From Acidobacteriaceae bacterium (GTDB taxonomy: Bacteria > Acidobacteriota > Terriglobia > Bryobacterales > Bryobacteraceae), in contig JAFARV010000614.1 of assembly GCA_019245255.1 (NCBI GenBank), forward strand, positions 1-55,881: a stretch of DNA of 55,881 nt. Reading direction: 5' to 3'. This document shows positions 40,558-49,199 of this stretch, in pieces (position 1 is the first letter of the stretch; every line of letters begins with the position of its first letter). The position numbers and the translations under genes were made by a program. The notes under the pieces are model-generated. The model was not told the origin of the DNA. It worked only from the letters and a program-made list of their open reading frames with translations, and made no database searches.

Positions 40558-41775
40558 TTAATCCGCGGCTATGCCTGCCTGCGCCCGTGATGCGGCATCC
40601 ATGGGCCTCATCACCGAAAGCTGGAAAGGGAACACCATCGAAAAAGACGCGCCTCCCTCCTCGCGATTGTCAGCCCAAATAAATCCAGCGTGCGCGGCGA
40701 CGACCATTTTGCAAATAGCCAGTCCAAGGCCACCTCCGGATCGGTCCCGCCCGCCGGAATACGACGTATATTGTTCGAAAATGGCCGCCAGCAGATCGGG
40801 TTGAATCCCCGGTCCGTTGTCATGGATGTCAATGCGATAAGCGTTGCTGCTCCTGGTTCCAGGTCGGCTGTTCCGCACTCCAAATTCAGATGCGAAATCA
40901 CATGCGACACTATATCCACGGATGTCGATCGAGCCGCCTTTCGGCGTGAACTTGGAACAATTTTCCAAGACGTTCATCACTGCTTGCGTGATCTGTTCCG
41001 GGTCGAACCAAAACGGCTTCTCCGCCGCCGCAACGTTTACGGCAACGGTTTGGTCTTTATCCTGTAACAACGGGAATACTTCATAGACCGCTTGGTCGAC
41101 AGCATCCTCAATATCAGCCGCTGTCCAGTTCGGTTCCTTCCTGACGTGGCCGCGAATGATCAAGTCGAACATGCCGGTTGTCTGACGCGACAGCCGGCGG
41201 GTACTCGACTGCATTCTGTGAAACAACTCTCTTTGCTCATTGGATACAGGCCCGAGCTGGCCGTCCGCAAGCAGACTACAATAGCCGTGCAGCGCCGTCA
41301 GAGGCGCTCTCAAATCGTGCAGTGCGCGCGCAAGAAAATTCGTTCGCTGGTGATCATATTCCTGCAGTTTCAAATTTGCCGCCAACGCGTACTGAACCAG
41401 CGCATCGCGGTCCGATCTGAGCTGATCCGCTTCATGCGCACGCTCCCGTAAGGACAGGGTTCTCGTTGCCAACTCCAGAAAAGCGCGCACGGTATAAGAC
41501 TTCAGCGGCTTCACCAGAGCACACCGTCGGGCCAGTAAATCGGCGCTCATCGACGATAGCGTTCGTTCATTCACCAGCAGAATGAGCTGCTGCTCTTCAC
41601 GATCGGCCATAAGCACCGAAGGCAGCTCGCTCGCAAGATCAAGATCCCAGATACAGACATCTGCACTCAGCGCCTGGTCCGTCCAGCGGCTTTCGCACAC
41701 AACGTCCGGAGCAACTTCCTGCATGGTGGCAAGAACCTGAGAGTCGGATGTGAACAGATAAATTGTCAATCCCAT
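40558..41775 (-). CDS. Soluble histidine kinase with receiver-like N terminus
   Basis: The 405-residue protein begins with a degenerate receiver-like domain (residues 1-105; CIWDLDLA, later ALVKPLKSYTV), then a short coiled region. The dimerisation/phosphoacceptor helix has H153 in ALHDLRAPL. The ATPase domain has NVLENCSKFTPKGG (N box), DIHDNGPGI (G1) and GGGLGLAI (G2). There is no membrane segment or PAS/GAF sensor, unlike the classic PrsK kinase, so the input may come through the N-terminal domain. It is transcribed with the sigma-54 regulator and should phosphorylate it. Confidence 0.9.
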   Translation of the reverse strand: MGLTIYLFTSDSQVLATMQEVAPDVVCESRWTDQALSADVCIWDLDLASELPSVLMADREEQQLILLVNERTLSSMSADLLARRCALVKPLKSYTVRAFLELATRTLSLRERAHEADQLRSDRDALVQYALAANLKLQEYDHQRTNFLARALHDLRAPLTALHGYCSLLADGQLGPVSNEQRELFHRMQSSTRRLSRQTTGMFDLIIRGHVRKEPNWTAADIEDAVDQAVYEVFPLLQDKDQTVAVNVAAAEKPFWFDPEQITQAVMNVLENCSKFTPKGGSIDIRGYSVACDFASEFGVRNSRPGTRSSNAYRIDIHDNGPGIQPDLLAAIFEQYTSYSGGRDRSGGGLGLAICKMVVAAHAGFIWADNREEGGASFSMVFPFQLSVMRPMDAASRAQAGIAAD

Positions 41776-42110
41776 GAGAGAAGTGCTGCCTAAACATCAA
41801 ATCGGCAACACTAATAAAATCCTTTAGCGTTACTCGTCCAATATTTTCAGAATGTATAAGAAAATCTCGCAGAAAATCCGCTCTCTCATCAAGAGCTAAG
41901 GCTGTACTGGCGGTACTGTCTATCATGGCCGCAGATACGGCCGAATATAAACCAGTTACTTAAAGCACATATGCCGAGTATCTCGGTCTGTATAGTCACT
42001 CGCCGGGCATTTCATCCGGCGATGACATATTATTTCTCGTTCGACATCCAGGGCCGGCTCTCATTCCGGTCGCAAACCTGCTCAGATGATCACGAGGTGG
42101 CACGTCAGCT
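41776..42110. promoter_or_regulatory. Divergent spacer upstream of kinase and PilZ genes
   Basis: This 335-base gap must contain the promoters of the leftward kinase/regulator operon and the rightward PilZ gene. Two small perfect hairpins are visible: CCGAG-TAT-CTCGG near 41973-41985 and CGCCGG/CCGGCG at 42001-42006 with 42016-42021. GAGGTGG at 42094-42100 is the ribosome binding site of the PilZ gene. No gene is seen inside. Confidence 0.4.
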
Positions 42111-42587
42111 ATGTATCTGGCCGCCTATGCGATAGCGAACTTCTCAAAATCCCAAAGTTTTGGGTCTTGTGCGGACGGTGGTGATTTGACTATAAATCGT
42201 AGATCTTGCAGGCGTTTCAACGTTTCCTTGCCGATGCTTCTCTTCACGGCTGAGTCCACCATGCCGATCGTGGCCGAAACGCGTGATATTGGCATGGATG
42301 GCTTTTTCTGTCTCGTCGCCGACGCCCTTCCGGTCGGGAAAAGGATCCGCTGCCTGATTCTGCTTAACGATATCGCCGACTCGGACCCTTCCTTTGGTAT
42401 GTGCATAGAGGCTGAAGCACACGTAGCACGTGTTGCGATCCGGGGCACGGGCAACGCCTCCATTGGGCTCGGCTGCACTATGGCCAGGTTCCACATCGTT
42501 CCAGCCGCAGCCTGGTTCCAAAACGTTCCTCACCCTATTGGACATGGCAGTCGGATTACCCCGGGGGTACGCTCATTCGAGCAGTAG
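42111..42587 (+). CDS. PilZ-domain protein (likely c-di-GMP binding)
   Basis: The protein has 158 residues. After a 30-residue N-terminal stretch it carries RRSCRRFNVSLPM, the RxxxR arm of PilZ domains, and TRDIGMDGFFCLV in the position of the D/NxSxxG motif (here DIGMDG). IGLGCTMARF fits the last strand. PilZ proteins bind cyclic di-GMP and commonly control exopolysaccharide output or motility. Lying between the sigma-54 two-component system and the export genes, it probably links c-di-GMP level to polysaccharide production. The DxGxxG variant may alter affinity. Confidence 0.8.
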   Translation: MYLAAYAIANFSKSQSFGSCADGGDLTINRRSCRRFNVSLPMLLFTAESTMPIVAETRDIGMDGFFCLVADALPVGKRIRCLILLNDIADSDPSFGMCIEAEAHVARVAIRGTGNASIGLGCTMARFHIVPAAAWFQNVPHPIGHGSRITPGVRSFEQ

Positions 42588-42650
42588 GAATACGCGTACC
42601 GGCACTTCCGAGCCGCATTACAGGCGGCAGGTACTCGAGGGCGGCGTTTA

Positions 42651-43277
42651 TTAAGAAGTTCGCAGACAGCGCTGCATTTCCGGGATGACTAGCTTTGCAA
42701 ATGCTTCCAACTGTTTTTCCGATACTTCGTTAGTTCCGGATATTATCCGGACTATGGAGCCGGCTGTCCTGCCTTTTGTAAGTGCGTCATATCCGAGCAG
42801 AACTTTGGCGACATATTCATTCGCCACAATGCGGTCTGAAGACTGATACCAATAGAGTGTGGTCGCGTGTTCAGACCCCTTCTGGATCTCGTACCTGTTG
42901 ATTGGAACGATCGCGCTGTTAAGCGGTAGTTTTACTGTCTCGTGCTGAGAGATATCCCACCCCGCGCCGGGCAGACAATGTTTCGGCGAATGCATGCTCT
43001 CTCCGGCCCTCTGGACAGCGTAGTAGGCAATGAACAAACTGAGCGTTGTCCGGCCGTCACTGTACTCACGCGATATGTACGATGATGCTTTCAATTGCTT
43101 CTCTGCCCCCGCGCTCAGTGGCAACTGAGCCACGACATGCCACGGACCCAACTGCGCTGGAATTTGCTCGAGCGATCGGTGCAGGCTCTCAACAGGACGC
43201 CGGTCGCTCCATGTGCCTAAGCCCAAAGCAGCGCTCAACATACCGATGGCTACTATGTATGTGCCTGTTTTACGCAT
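42651..43277 (-). CDS. epsI: Exosortase-associated protein EpsI
   Basis: The start is the ATG at 43277, with AAGGGGA seven bases upstream; longer frames extend across the promoter at 43342. The 208-residue product has an N-terminal membrane/signal segment (TYIVAIGMLSAALGLGTW) and the conserved EpsI features LGPWHV, SLFIAYYAVQRAGESMHSPKHCLPGAGW, and YWYQSSDRI. EpsI is encoded beside, or fused to, exosortases in PEP-CTERM/exopolysaccharide loci; its activity is unproven. Here no exosortase gene is adjacent. Confidence 0.9.
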   Translation of the reverse strand: MRKTGTYIVAIGMLSAALGLGTWSDRRPVESLHRSLEQIPAQLGPWHVVAQLPLSAGAEKQLKASSYISREYSDGRTTLSLFIAYYAVQRAGESMHSPKHCLPGAGWDISQHETVKLPLNSAIVPINRYEIQKGSEHATTLYWYQSSDRIVANEYVAKVLLGYDALTKGRTAGSIVRIISGTNEVSEKQLEAFAKLVIPEMQRCLRTS

Positions 43278-43341
43278 GAGTATCCCCTTGACAGAAATCG
43301 AGTAAGCGTCCGAAGAGCCGACGCGTCTGACCCACAGTAAT

Positions 43342-43357
43342 TGCAATTCCTGGCCCA
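43342..43357 (-). promoter_or_regulatory. Sigma-54 (-24/-12) promoter of epsI
   Basis: The minus strand reads TGGGCCAGGAATTGCA, with GG at -24 and GC at -12 exactly 12 bases apart and a perfect TTGCA. Transcription would start near 43330, leaving a leader of about 53 bases before the epsI ATG. Confidence 0.65.
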
Positions 43358-43396
43358 GAGACAAAGCTGCAAATAGATGTGCTCAAGGCAGTCGAA

Positions 43397-43412
43397 TGGC
43401 CCTGTGATTGCA
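43397..43412 (+). promoter_or_regulatory. Sigma-54 (-24/-12) promoter of the wzz operon
   Basis: The plus strand reads TGGCCCTGTGATTGCA, a near-consensus -24/-12 element with correct spacing. Transcription would start near 43424, about 33 bases before the GTG at 43457. An ATG at 43379 lies upstream of this and cannot be the start if the promoter is used. Confidence 0.72.
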
Positions 43413-43456
43413 CTCCTTTGTATTCGCAACAAAATGTTGACAGGAGTCTGCACCTG

Positions 43457-45130
43457 GTGAACACTGCCCAAAAACGTCCCGATACGGGAACCCAACCGAT
43501 CTCGCCGTTATCGATCATCCGAATGCTGTGGAAACACAAACTTCTGATGGTCGCCGTTGCAGGCGCCGGCTCTGCGATCGCAACGCTTGTTGTCGCGAGC
43601 CTACCGGCAATTTACAAATCTGAAGCCCTGGTTCTCGTCGACTCTCAGAAGATACCCGAAAAATTTGTCAGCTCGACGGTAAGTAGTGGCGTAGCGGACC
43701 GGCTCGCCGCAATCAGTCAGGGAATTATGAGCACGACACGCCTGCTCAAGATTATTCAGGACCTCGACTTATATAAGGATGAGCGGAAAGGGAAGGCTCA
43801 GGAAGAAATCGTCGAACAGATGCGCCGGGACATCAGCGTAACTGTTCAGAAGGATAACTGGGCAACAGGCAAACCAGTTGCATTCAAAGTCGGTTATCAA
43901 GGCAAAAATCGAACCTTGGTAGCGGAAGTCGCCAATCAGCTGGCGAATCTGTACATTGAGGAGAATCTGCAAACCCGCGAAGTCGAGGCCAGCGGCACTT
44001 CGGAGTTTATTGACACTCAGTTGCAAGAAGCTAAGCGGCAGCTCGATGAGCAAGAGGCGCGGGTGGCGAAGTTTAAACAAGAGCACAACGGCTCATTGCC
44101 CGAACAGGAAAATCCTCTTTTGTCAACCCTCGATGCCCTGCGCGTTCAACTGCAAGGCGTCCAGGATGCAACAAACCGCTTACAGCAGAACAAGCTCATG
44201 CTCGAAACGTCTCTCGCAACCGAACAATCTGAGGAAGCGAACCTCGAGCGCAGCCAGCAGATGAAGGTCGCCAGTTCTGGGGCTGTTCTTTCCGGCGTAG
44301 GGCCAGCAGCCGAAGATAAAACCCTTACAGCCATGCAGGAACAGCTCCAAGATCTGGAAAGCCGCTACACCCCGGATTATCCCGATGTAATTACCTTAAA
44401 AGCTCAGATTGCGGCGCGTTTGCAAACCGATAAGGAAGCCGCACGGCGTTTCGAAGCGGAACGGAGTCCCAAAACGAACCATGCCGCAGAGATGAATTCC
44501 AAGCCGTCCGGCGTTGCGGTTCCCGTGCCCCACGAAGTCGTCGAAGAGCGCGGGAAGGTTGCGATGCTTGAAGCACAACTAGCGTCCGTCAAACACGATA
44601 TTGAGTTTCAACAAGCCGAACGCCAGCGTGTTGTGAACCAAATCAGTGCCATCCAAGGCAACGTCGACCGGCTGCCAATTGTCGAACAGGAAATGGCTGG
44701 CCTGACACGCGACTATGAGACCTCGAAGGCCAATTACAAATCCCTTCTCGACAAACAGATCGCCGCGCAAATGTCTAGCGACATGGAACGCCGGCAGAAA
44801 TCCGAGCGTTTCGAGATTATTGATCCGGCGCGCGTACCGGAAAAGCCCTTTCAGCCAAATCGCTCATTGTTGCTGGCCGTGGGCGTAATCCTATCGCTTG
44901 GAATCGCGGCTGCAGCCGCATTGGGGCTCGAGCTTCGGCGGCCGGTGTTGTTGGGCGAATGGGAGCTGCCGGAAAACGTCACCATCCTCGGCCGCGTCCC
45001 GGTCATATCCATTACAGGCACAAATAATCACCCTCTTCGGGCTCTGATGCGAGCCGCCGCGGTTGGGTCCGTGACAGCGGCGTTTGTCATCGCAGCCGGT
45101 TGCTACTACTACGTCAAATTGAGGTCCTAG
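43457..45130 (+). CDS. Chain-length determinant (Wzz/PCP) protein, XrtA-system type
   Basis: The start is placed at GTG 43457, with AGGAG 10 bases upstream and the sigma-54 promoter just before it, giving 557 residues. A first membrane helix (LLMVAVAGAGSAIATLVVASL) is followed by the Wzz domain, a long coiled-coil periplasmic part (TQLQEAKRQLDEQEARVAKF, VKHDIEFQQAERQRVVNQI) and the PDYPDVITLKAQI and PARVPEKPFQPNR segments typical of the family. A second helix is near 470-495, with an extra helix at the C terminus. It has no kinase domain; the kinase is encoded two genes later. The protein sets exopolysaccharide chain length in the inner membrane. Confidence 0.9.
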   Translation: MNTAQKRPDTGTQPISPLSIIRMLWKHKLLMVAVAGAGSAIATLVVASLPAIYKSEALVLVDSQKIPEKFVSSTVSSGVADRLAAISQGIMSTTRLLKIIQDLDLYKDERKGKAQEEIVEQMRRDISVTVQKDNWATGKPVAFKVGYQGKNRTLVAEVANQLANLYIEENLQTREVEASGTSEFIDTQLQEAKRQLDEQEARVAKFKQEHNGSLPEQENPLLSTLDALRVQLQGVQDATNRLQQNKLMLETSLATEQSEEANLERSQQMKVASSGAVLSGVGPAAEDKTLTAMQEQLQDLESRYTPDYPDVITLKAQIAARLQTDKEAARRFEAERSPKTNHAAEMNSKPSGVAVPVPHEVVEERGKVAMLEAQLASVKHDIEFQQAERQRVVNQISAIQGNVDRLPIVEQEMAGLTRDYETSKANYKSLLDKQIAAQMSSDMERRQKSERFEIIDPARVPEKPFQPNRSLLLAVGVILSLGIAAAAALGLELRRPVLLGEWELPENVTILGRVPVISITGTNNHPLRALMRAAAVGSVTAAFVIAAGCYYYVKLRS

Positions 45131-45133
45131 GAT

Positions 45134-46126
45134 ATGTACCACCAATTTTTTGACCTCGAGAAAAACCCCTTTTCGATCACGCCCGATCCCAATTTTTTGT
45201 TCCTCACGGCTGCTCATCGCGAAGCCTTGGCGGCGCTGTTGTTTGCGATTACGTGCCGAAAAGGCTTTCTTGTACTGACCGGAGATGCGGGAACCGGCAA
45301 GACGACATTGCTTCGCACAATATTGCGCCGCGTATCGCCCGACCGTACCCTGTTCAGCCTGGTGGTGCATCCGACGCTCAGCACATCGGAATTTCTCGAG
45401 TACACGCTGCTTGACTTTGGCCTCAAAGATATTCCCGCAAGTAAAGCGCAGCGCTTGAATCTGTTCCATCAGTTTCTGGTGCGATCTGCCGCCGAAGGAA
45501 AAACTCCCGTACTGGTTGTTGACGAGGCGCATAAGCTCTCGCCTGAACTGCTCGAGGAGATCCGGCTTTTGACCAACGCCGAAACGGCAGAGCAGAAGCT
45601 ACTGCAAATCATCCTGGCCGGTCAGAACGAACTGACGGCCGTGCTGGCGCGCGATGATATGCGGCAACTGAGGCAACGGATTGCAGTGCGCGTCAGTATC
45701 AGTCCCCTAAATAGAAACGATCTGGCGGAGTACATGCAAACCAGGTGGCTGCGGGCCGGATCTTCTCAGCCTCTTCCCTTCACCTCCGATGCCATGGAAG
45801 CGATCGCGTATTATTCTGCGGGCATTCCGCGCGTCATCAATGCCATCTCCGATGCAGCGCTTATCAGCGCCTTTGCCACGGAATCGCGTACGATAGCTGC
45901 CGCGCAGATCCATGCCGCGGCAAAAGACTTGCAACTGACACCAAACCATAACGTCGTCGATGGACGGCCTTCTCCTGCTACAAGCAGCGCATTGCGGCCA
46001 CCGGCGCCATCGCTCACGCCCCCCGTGGCAGTGAACGATCACCCGTTTAAGACCTTGGAGCGGTATGCGCCAAGGCAAGATAAAAGGCCCGGCTTTATGC
46101 GCTGGCTCGCAGGCGCAATCGGATAA
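45134..46126 (+). CDS. XrtA/PEP-CTERM system-associated AAA ATPase (ExeA/GspA-like)
   Basis: The 330-residue protein starts MYHQFFDLEKNPFSITPDP, the characteristic opening of ExeA-like ATPases linked to exosortase loci. Walker A GDAGTGKTT is at residues 50-58 and Walker B is TPVLVVDEAHKLSPELLEEIRLL. The C-terminal lid is followed by a Pro/Ala-rich tail. It starts three bases after wzz. The family is conserved between chain-length protein and kinase in these loci; its exact role is not known. Confidence 0.92.
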   Translation: MYHQFFDLEKNPFSITPDPNFLFLTAAHREALAALLFAITCRKGFLVLTGDAGTGKTTLLRTILRRVSPDRTLFSLVVHPTLSTSEFLEYTLLDFGLKDIPASKAQRLNLFHQFLVRSAAEGKTPVLVVDEAHKLSPELLEEIRLLTNAETAEQKLLQIILAGQNELTAVLARDDMRQLRQRIAVRVSISPLNRNDLAEYMQTRWLRAGSSQPLPFTSDAMEAIAYYSAGIPRVINAISDAALISAFATESRTIAAAQIHAAAKDLQLTPNHNVVDGRPSPATSSALRPPAPSLTPPVAVNDHPFKTLERYAPRQDKRPGFMRWLAGAIG

Positions 46127-46129
46127 CAT

Positions 46130-47008
46130 ATGAGCAATTTTTTTGAATCCTTACAAAAAGCAGAACTGATCGCACCAGACGAGCTGGCATTTCCTCTGCT
46201 TAACAGCACTCCCTGGCCGGTACCGAGTGCAGCTGAGACAGAATCCACTGAAGACTTCTGCCTTCCTGGCGCGCCCGTTACTGCATTTCGAACCGCTAAG
46301 CTGCGGCTTTCAGCAGCATCGCCTGTCTTCCCGTTCGAAGCCGACAACGCCGCTGCGGACCAGTACCGAATGATCAGAACAAAAATTCTGCATCATCATT
46401 TGAAGCCTCGTGCGATTGTCGTTTCAAGCGGCGGCCCGGGTGACGGCAAAACGATCACGTCAATCAATATCGCGAGTTCCTTTGCTCTAAAGCAGGACTT
46501 GAGAATTGCTCTCATCGACGGCGATATGAGGCGGCCGCAGATTGCAGCCACGCTTGGCCTCTCCGATACGCCTGGGCTTTCCGACGTACTCAGCGGCCAA
46601 GTCTCTTTTGAAGACGCCGCCGTCTGCCCTGAAGAAGCGCCCAACCTCTGCATTCTTCCCGCGGGCACTCACGGCTCGACGCACGCCGAGCTGCTCGAGT
46701 CCGAGCGCTGGCACACGCTGGTCGAAAAATTGCGCCGGACGTTCGACTACATCGTGTTTGACGCCCCTCCCATTGCCACCCTCGCCGATTACGAGCTGCT
46801 GCAACTTGCCGCCGATGGCGTCGTTGTCGTGGCACGCCCGGATCACAGCGAACGGAAAAGCTGCCTGAAGGCAATTGAAGCCGTCCCGAAAGAAAAGCTG
46901 ATGGGCGTCGTATTGAATTGCGTTGAAGACTGGCTATTTTGGCGCAAGACAGCCTACGGCTATTACTCCCGGCCGCAACAATCCTCAAACCGGCGTTTGA
47001 AAGCGTAG
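46130..47008 (+). CDS. BY-kinase (CpsD/CapB-type tyrosine autokinase)
   Basis: The 292-residue protein has the three bacterial tyrosine kinase motifs: Walker A GGPGDGKT near residues 101-108, Walker A' ALIDGDMRRP and Walker B IVFDAPP. The C terminus carries a small tyrosine cluster (YGYY), the usual autophosphorylation site. It should work with the Wzz-like protein encoded two genes upstream to control polymer export. It starts three bases after the ATPase gene. Confidence 0.92.
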   Translation: MSNFFESLQKAELIAPDELAFPLLNSTPWPVPSAAETESTEDFCLPGAPVTAFRTAKLRLSAASPVFPFEADNAAADQYRMIRTKILHHHLKPRAIVVSSGGPGDGKTITSINIASSFALKQDLRIALIDGDMRRPQIAATLGLSDTPGLSDVLSGQVSFEDAAVCPEEAPNLCILPAGTHGSTHAELLESERWHTLVEKLRRTFDYIVFDAPPIATLADYELLQLAADGVVVVARPDHSERKSCLKAIEAVPKEKLMGVVLNCVEDWLFWRKTAYGYYSRPQQSSNRRLKA

Positions 47009-47026
47009 CCCCCGAGCGAATTATCC

Positions 47027-47251
47027 ATGTATCCCAATCTGAAACTGGAACTTTGGAAATCTGGTATCCGGCAGAACCGCTTGGCGCAGATGCTCGGCAT
47101 CGATGAGACAATGCTCAGCCGCATCGTGAACGGGTTTCGAGAACCGACTCCGCAAATGCGCGCAAAAATTGCCCAACTCCTCGATCGCGAGGAACATTGG
47201 CTGTTTGATCCGGCGGGAAGTGATAACAAATCCGTCGCGACCGGCCTATGA
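47027..47251 (+). CDS. Small XRE-type helix-turn-helix protein
   Basis: The 74-residue protein is essentially one Cro/CI-type DNA-binding domain: KSGIRQNRLAQMLGIDETML, then SRIVNGFREPTPQMRAKIAQ. It lies 18 bases after the kinase gene and 31 bases before the amidotransferase gene. It may be a local regulator within the operon, perhaps feeding back on exopolysaccharide genes. No operator was identified. Confidence 0.82.
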   Translation: MYPNLKLELWKSGIRQNRLAQMLGIDETMLSRIVNGFREPTPQMRAKIAQLLDREEHWLFDPAGSDNKSVATGL

Positions 47252-47282
47252 TCGCGCCGGTGTTCGATAAGGCTTTATAGAT

Positions 47283-49196
47283 ATGTGCGGTATTGCGGGC
47301 TACGTAACACCAGAAAATTCCATGGTCAGTCGCTCCTGGCTGCGTGCGATGTGTGATCGGATGTTTCATCGCGGGCCGGATGGCTACGGTGAATTCTTCG
47401 ATGATCACGTCGCATTAGGGCATCGCCGGCTCAGCATCATCGACCTGAGTGGAGGAGCACAACCGCTCGGCAATGAGGACGGGTCTATTCAGATTGTCTT
47501 CAACGGTGAGATTTACAACTACGTCGAATTGCAGCGCGATCTCGCGCGGCGCGGCCACCAATTTCGCACCAAGAGCGACACCGAAGTCATCGTCCACCTT
47601 TACGAAGAAGTCGGTGAGCGTGTGCCCGAATACCTCAACGGCATGTTCGCGTTCGCCATTTGGGATGCCGGAAAACGAGAGCTGTTTCTCGCCCGCGACC
47701 GCTTCGGCGAAAAGCCGCTTTACTATTCGGCCGATATCCCCGGCACCCGGTTTTGCTTTGCCTCGGAGCTGAAGGCGCTCACCGCCTTACCGGGCTTCGA
47801 CCCGAAGCTCAACGAAAGAGCTGTCGCCGATTTCCTCAGCCTTTCCTATGTACCGGACCCCCATACAATCTACGCCCATGTACACAAGCTGCCGCCCGGG
47901 CATAGCCTGATGCTCCGCAAACGGGCGCTCACCGTGCGCCGGTATTGGAAGCTGAACTTCGAGGCCGCGCATTCGGGTGCAGATCCGGTCGAAGAGGTCC
48001 GCAGTCTCGCCGCCGATTCCGTTCAACGACGCATGATCAGCGACGTCCCGCTCGGCGCCTTCCTCAGCGGGGGAGTCGATTCGAGCGCGGTTGTCGCCAT
48101 GATGACCGGTAGCGCCTCGCACCAGGTCAAAACATTTTCCATCGGATTCACAAACCGCGACTTCGACGAGCTCGAATATGCGCGGCTTATCGTCGAGCGC
48201 TACCGCACCGAACACTACGAAGAAGTCGTCTCGCCGTCGATTCACGACACGCTGGGCACACTGAGCGAGCACTTCGATGAGCCGTTTGGCGATGCATCCG
48301 CCATTCCGATGCTCTATCTGTCGCGCATGACGCGCCGGCACGTGACCGTCGCGCTCTCGGGAGATGGAGCCGACGAGATTTTCGGTGGCTATCGCAGATA
48401 TTACTTTGGAGTCCTCGAGGAGCGTTTGCGCCAGCGCTTCCCCGAGTGGTTCCGCAAATCCGTGATCAAGGTCGGTGGGAAGTATTACCCAAAATTCGAC
48501 TATTTGCCGCAAATGTTTCGTGCGAAGACACTGCTGACGAATCTTGCGGCGGATATCGGCAATGCCTATTTCACATCCATGTCAACCTTCCGGGACGGCG
48601 GGCTACGGCGTGTACTCTCACCGCCGTTGCGCAGCAGCTTAAACAATTACTGTCCACGCCGGAGTTTTGCCGAGCGGTTTCAGGCCGTTTCTCACCTCTC
48701 GCCGCTGGCTCAAATGCAGGCCGTGGATATCGAGACCTATCTCCCCGGCGACATCCTGGTGAAAACGGATCGCACGACCATGGCTTATTCACTCGAGAGC
48801 CGGCCACCGTGGCTCGACCACCGTCTGGCGGAACTCGCGTGCCGTCTGCCCATGTCCGTTCACTTGCACGGGAGAGAACGCAAGCATCTCTTTAAGCGCG
48901 CCATGACGCCGCTGCTTCCGGAACCGATTCTAACCAGACCCAAGATGGGTTTCAGCGTACCGCTCGCCGAGTGGTTCCGCACCAGTTTGAAACCGGTCTA
49001 TCGCGAGGCCGTACTCCAGCCAGACATGGAGGAATATCTGTCGCTCACCGAGGCGCGCCGCCTATGGGTGCAGCACCAGACCGGGCGCCATGACCATAGC
49101 CGCAAGTTGTGGAACCTGCTGATGCTCGGCCTGTGGCACGCTCGCCAGCGCAGACGATCGTTCGAACCGGTGGTTGAAGAGGCAGTAGCGGTTTAG
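47283..49196 (+). CDS. asnB: XrtA-system amidotransferase / asparagine synthase (glutamine-hydrolysing)
   Basis: The 637-residue protein has the nucleophilic Cys2 (MCGIAGYV), the class II glutaminase features HRGPDGYG and FNGEIYNY, and the synthetase PPi loop LSGGVDSSAV. Homologues are a regular part of exosortase-linked exopolysaccharide loci and are thought to amidate a sugar or other precursor rather than make free asparagine. It begins the final subgroup of genes with two GT4 enzymes. Confidence 0.92.
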   Translation: MCGIAGYVTPENSMVSRSWLRAMCDRMFHRGPDGYGEFFDDHVALGHRRLSIIDLSGGAQPLGNEDGSIQIVFNGEIYNYVELQRDLARRGHQFRTKSDTEVIVHLYEEVGERVPEYLNGMFAFAIWDAGKRELFLARDRFGEKPLYYSADIPGTRFCFASELKALTALPGFDPKLNERAVADFLSLSYVPDPHTIYAHVHKLPPGHSLMLRKRALTVRRYWKLNFEAAHSGADPVEEVRSLAADSVQRRMISDVPLGAFLSGGVDSSAVVAMMTGSASHQVKTFSIGFTNRDFDELEYARLIVERYRTEHYEEVVSPSIHDTLGTLSEHFDEPFGDASAIPMLYLSRMTRRHVTVALSGDGADEIFGGYRRYYFGVLEERLRQRFPEWFRKSVIKVGGKYYPKFDYLPQMFRAKTLLTNLAADIGNAYFTSMSTFRDGGLRRVLSPPLRSSLNNYCPRRSFAERFQAVSHLSPLAQMQAVDIETYLPGDILVKTDRTTMAYSLESRPPWLDHRLAELACRLPMSVHLHGRERKHLFKRAMTPLLPEPILTRPKMGFSVPLAEWFRTSLKPVYREAVLQPDMEEYLSLTEARRLWVQHQTGRHDHSRKLWNLLMLGLWHARQRRRSFEPVVEEAVAV

Positions 49197-49199
49197 AAC

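Noticed and set aside
42094..42108. TGGCACG resembling a -24 box before the PilZ gene
   Set aside because: No TTGC at the required distance; the GAGGTGG there is better explained as the ribosome binding site of the ATG at 42111.
43278..43364. N-terminal extension of EpsI
   Set aside because: It would cross the -24/-12 promoter and precede the AAGGGGA ribosome binding site; the ATG at 43277 gives the normal membrane-segment start.
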